NCBI GenBank assembly: GCA_022495995.1
Contig: JAFEMH010000078.1
Location: 868,001-932,000, forward strand
Length of the DNA stretch: 64,000 nucleotides
Source of the DNA: Adenophora triphylla var. japonica
Taxonomy: Eukaryota; Streptophyta; Magnoliopsida; Asterales; Campanulaceae
Direction of reading: 5' to 3'
Every line of letters begins with the position of its first letter. Position 1 is the stretch's first letter. The translations under genes and the position numbers were made by a program. Below, piece by piece: positions 62,901 to 64,000 of the stretch. The notes below the pieces were generated by a model, which was given only the letters and a program-made list of their open reading frames with translations, was not told the origin of the DNA and searched no databases.

Positions 62901-63039
62901 CCATGCATAATCATACGTAGAATGATGTGAATGACATACCGCTGTATTTTTCCTGCCTTAATCTAGAAGTTGCCGCATCCTCTTTCCATTGCCGCTGGCT
63001 CTCATCTACTACTGTGTTCTCCAGGTCAACCTTCTCGGT
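35917..63039 (-). CDS. ORP: Oxysterol-binding protein-related protein (ORP1 type), 3' part
   Basis: Lipid-binding and transfer protein; family members bind sterols or phosphoinositides at membrane contacts. Visible coding exons: 63039-62940, 49878-49445, 48929-48774, 46232-46065, 45993-45853, 44809-44579, 36486-36373, 36084-35917. Every junction is GT-AG and in phase. The 5' exons, expected to encode a PH domain, lie right of the window. Order: helical linker ([17 protein letters not shown]), acidic Ser-rich segment, then the OSBP-related domain with [36 protein letters not shown], the family signature FFSEKVSHHP (split by an intron after EK), [34 protein letters not shown] and the C-terminal GGYWEARE...CPDIFG. 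Introns 49879-62939 (13.1 kb) and 36487-44578 (8.1 kb) are swollen by transposons. Confidence 0.95.
36610..37123. other. ORP intron segment with a one-ended Stowaway remnant
   Basis: A Stowaway-like left end (TA then CTCCCTCTGTTCC) at about 36684-36700 has no matching right end. The remainder up to the TRIM shows nothing recognised. Confidence 0.5.
37175..37465. mobile_element. Stowaway MITE nested in the TRIM 5' LTR
   Basis: Ends CTCCCTCCGTCCATTTACTT and, reverse-complemented, CTCCCTCCGTCCAATTTGTT, with TA on both sides. The uninterrupted 3' LTR provides the empty site, confirming a 291-bp insert plus TA duplication. Same family as 15830-16103. Confidence 0.95.
38332..38680. repeat. Degenerate tandem repeats in the TRIM interior
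   Basis: Blocks of CCAAAGTCGTCCTTGAGACG, AATTCGTTGTCGAGACATAA and GAGACGTAGTCGATGAGACA recur in the same order, making two long units of about 160 bp built from shorter GAGACGTAAAAC-type units. Confidence 0.85.
39661..40381. mobile_element. hAT-type MITE (721 bp)
   Basis: Ends CAGTGGCGGATCTAGG and, reverse-complemented, CAGGGGCGGATGTAGC. Flanking 8-bp duplications TCTCTACC and TCTCTACT differ by one base. No transposase is encoded. Confidence 0.85.
40191..40264 (-). other. tRNA-like segment inside the hAT MITE
   Basis: The minus strand reads TTGCAGCTTAGTTGGTAA (A-box-like) and, 40 bases on, GTGTTCAATTCC (B-box-like), in a span of tRNA length starting GGTTGCAGC and ending GCTGCAAG. The arms pair poorly, so I call it tRNA-derived or tRNA-like, not a functional tRNA. 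Confidence 0.4.
41200..43230 (+). pseudogene. RTE-clade LINE fragment (endonuclease region), split by an L1 insert
   Basis: 41270-41596 in mixed frames gives [17 protein letters not shown] and then [20 protein letters not shown], matching the RTE-type endonuclease block with a GGDxNGH-like motif. After the L1 insertion, 42826-43230 continues the same region in degraded form (FKKKISH..., [16 protein letters not shown]). Many stops; inactive. Confidence 0.65.
41597..42810 (-). mobile_element. 5'-truncated L1 LINE with 15-bp target duplication
   Basis: The plus strand starts with a T-run at 41597-41608 (the poly-A tail of a minus-strand LINE). Perfect duplications AACTTGAGTATAATG lie at 41582-41596 and 42811-42825. 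The minus strand encodes a zf-RVT-like region ([20 protein letters not shown] ... [15 protein letters not shown], about 42733-42407), then an RNase H-like domain ([47 protein letters not shown]; about 42410-41990). Frames are broken between the blocks. Confidence 0.9.
43650..43860 (+). repeat. RTE-type LINE or SINE 3' end
   Basis: A pyrimidine-rich run followed by GATTCATGTTAACCGATC and GGACCAAGGCTTTGTTGTTG. The same 3' end occurs at 54755-54970 (GATTCGTGTTAGCCGACC ... GGCTTTGTTGTTGTTGG). TTG-type tails fit plant RTE elements and some SINEs. Confidence 0.6.
44904..45037. repeat. 46-bp imperfect direct repeat in an ORP intron
   Basis: Copies 44904-44949 and 44992-45037 (GTTTCTTTCAATTGTTCACC ... 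GTTCTGGAGTTGCAG and GTTTCCTTCAATTGTTCACC ... GTTCTGGACTTGCAG) differ at about three positions. A run of about 13 G follows near 45075-45087. Confidence 0.85.
46233..48773. other. ORP intron of 2.5 kb
   Basis: Non-coding. It holds A-runs at about 46607-46674, the gypsy-like fragment 47868-48010 (related to 19337-19490), and a loosely repeated AT-rich stretch (CTTAAACCGTAAATTAATCTG-like words) at 48140-48300. Confidence 0.5.
49986..50198. mobile_element. Stowaway-like MITE, degenerate
   Basis: Left end CTCCCTCCAATAAAAAATAA followed by GTGTCCAC; the right end, reverse-complemented, reads CATATCCAAAATAAGTGTCC. TA lies at 49984-49985. It begins about 107 bp into the 13-kb ORP intron (intron start 49879). 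Confidence 0.65.
50646..52738 (+). mobile_element. Probable non-autonomous Helitron (2.09 kb)
   Basis: Starts TCTATTAATATATAATGG after an A and ends GACTAG before a T, as Helitrons do between A and T. Just before the end is a short palindrome GTGCGTTTAACGCAC (52710-52724), then 14 bases to the end including the CTAG. No Rep/helicase is encoded. Inside are a CT-rich leader (50760-50880), a codon-rich segment ([16 protein letters not shown], near 50957) ending at a splice-like boundary, and a second basic segment near 52180-52310 ([32 protein letters not shown]), like captured or vestigial exons. Confidence 0.55.
54498..55372 (+). pseudogene. Copia gag remnant
   Basis: 54550-54680 ([20 protein letters not shown]) and 54990-55290 ([59 protein letters not shown]) match the start and core of a copia gag. 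About 220 bp of RTE-type 3' end (54755-54970) separates them, so this gag was hit by a further insertion. Confidence 0.65.
55373..57891 (+). other. Interior of the copia element beyond gag
   Basis: No protease, integrase or RT recognised. An acidic open stretch lies at about 55895-56090 ([20 protein letters not shown]). A Stowaway-like MITE lies at 56403-56581 (CTCCCTTTAGCCTAGAATAA against CTTTCGTCGTCCTATAATAA). Repeats of GAACAAATGAGAAATGAAT occur at 57238-57425. A short coiled-coil-like ORF tail ([19 protein letters not shown]) at 57745-57867 ends just before the polypurine tract. Confidence 0.5.
59308..61860 (+). repeat. Gypsy-like (Athila-type) 3' end and LTR remnant
   Basis: 59906-59950 reads CTCGAGGACTAGCAAAGTCT then TTCGGGAGTATTTGATGG, resembling the polypurine tract and LTR junction of Athila-like elements. 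A putative LTR then runs from about 59947 (TGATGG) to about 61820 (TTTATCA). The word TCTTATACACTTGCAAGGGT occurs twice (61785, 61831). No pol found; a second LTR was not identified. Confidence 0.45.
60571..61175. mobile_element. MITE-like element rich in GCCTAGGC palindromes
   Basis: Imperfect inverted ends: GTTTTATAAATCGCTAGG on the left and, reverse-complemented on the right, GTTTGAAATATCGGCTTAGG. Inside are AGCGCCTAGGCGG (60611), CAGCGCCTAGGCGGAG (60979) and CCGCCTAGTGCCTAGGGG (61046). Confidence 0.5.
62104..62556. mobile_element. MITE-like repeat with CTATGTTAC ends
   Basis: Left CTATGTTACAAGGACTATGG; right reverse complement CTATGTTACTCGGACTCTTC. The interior carries GGACACGGG and CGGGTACGG words and TGTCATGTCATGTCGTGTCG near 62494. 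Confidence 0.6.
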
Positions 63040-64000
63040 CTAAAAACAGCAAGAAAACAGCATTGCCTTAAAGAACTTGAATATATTACAAGTTAGATTA
63101 ATAGAAAACTAGAATAAGAATAGATGTATTTATATCCAAAATATCTTCAATATATTAGAAGCAAGATAAATAGGAAAAAAAAAGAAGATATGCATAGATG
63201 TATAACCAAAATAATGGCTGTACTGCGTATAAATGAAGTGAACTTTAGGTTTCAAGCAGAGTATATACCCAAAAAAAGATAAAATAAGTGTCACTAAGTA
63301 AAGAAGACTTCTATGATTTTATAGTACGAAGTAGGATAAAGAACTGCATTGACCTTGATTTAAGAAGGAAAAAAATGCAAATAAAATCACTGAACTATTC
63401 ACTTTTTGTGGGTTTCACCATTAAACTAATTTCCGTTGCAAACAACACATTGTACTTTTTTTTGGCATCCATAGTCACTATAACTAATGCCGTTAGTTTT
63501 TCACCTTAAGTGGTCATGTGCCATTGCATGTGACCTAATATAAGGGGTATTTTAGATGGTTCACTCCCTATTAACACTAAAAGTTGAACTTGTTCTAAAT
63601 AAGTCCTTGGCCAATTGATCTCCTCATGTCCATCACTTAACTTCTTCTTTTTTACACTTTAGCTATAATGTTTACTTTTTTTTTCAATTATGTCATAATT
63701 ATGTTAATTTGACGTTTATTTCGTTGATAAATTTACTCATAAATGGTTAATTTTTTAATAAGCTATCCCACCGCTTCACCCACACCACCACCATTATCAC
63801 CAACAAAATCACCAAATCACCAATAAAATCACCAAATTACCACCATTATCACCAATAAAATCAATCACCCAACATCCCAAATTCAATCAACACCAACCTA
63901 ATTTCAACAAGAACCCATCAAATAATTGTCACACACACACGGGAAAAGTTTAAAAAAATGAATTGAATACCCAACAAATTCAAGCAGTAACAAATTCATA
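63040..64000. other. Start of a further upstream ORP intron
   Basis: Non-coding by eye, AT-rich, with ACCACC/ATCACCAATAAAATC low-complexity repeats at 63775-63870. The missing 5' exons of the ORP gene must lie beyond the right edge. Confidence 0.5.

Overview
The window is nuclear DNA of a flowering plant, most likely a eudicot. Genes are split by many short GT-AG introns and two very long ones. The space between and inside them is packed with plant transposons: Ty3/gypsy Tat-type, Ty1/copia, TRIM, RTE and L1 LINEs, Stowaway and hAT MITEs, and a probable Helitron. The species cannot be named from the sequence.

Three host genes are present. (1) 151-5490, plus strand: the 3' part of a PHD/extended-PHD (PZP) chromatin-reader gene that begins left of the window. 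(2) 15474-11683, minus strand: a complete 8-exon phosphatidylinositol-4-phosphate 5-kinase with N-terminal MORN repeats (804 codons). (3) 63039-35917, minus strand: the 3' eight visible coding exons of an oxysterol-binding-protein-related protein (ORP1 type). They are spread over 27 kb because introns of about 13.1 kb and 8.1 kb are full of transposons. All ORP exon phases join without a break. The kinase and the ORP both act on membrane lipids and phosphoinositides, but nothing shows they are co-regulated.

The most unusual structure is 19683-33937: a degenerate Ty3/gypsy Tat-lineage retrotransposon on the minus strand. It carries gag, protease, reverse transcriptase, dual RNase H and integrase. 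Beyond pol lie a 48-bp tandem array and then a long, intron-containing extra gene on the opposite (plus) strand, with its own TATA box next to the element's polypurine tract and a Transposase_28-like protein product. That gene is itself interrupted by a solo LTR (about 23713-25262). The 5' LTR appears truncated, replaced by an 18-24 bp minisatellite (33953-34376). A second, more decayed Tat-type element (LTR 18502-19327, gag 18302-16149) lies beside it.

The 8.1-kb ORP intron holds a clean 1.94-kb TRIM (37124-39066, target duplication GAATA) with a Stowaway MITE inside its 5' LTR, an hAT-type MITE carrying a tRNA-like segment, and an L1 fragment with a perfect 15-bp target duplication inside an older RTE LINE. 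The 13.1-kb intron holds a probable Helitron (50646-52738), a gutted 6.2-kb copia element (53059-59302, target duplication GACTC), and gypsy LTR and MITE remains. Exon limits and element ends were set by eye from splice signals, reading frame and repeat ends; no database search was possible.
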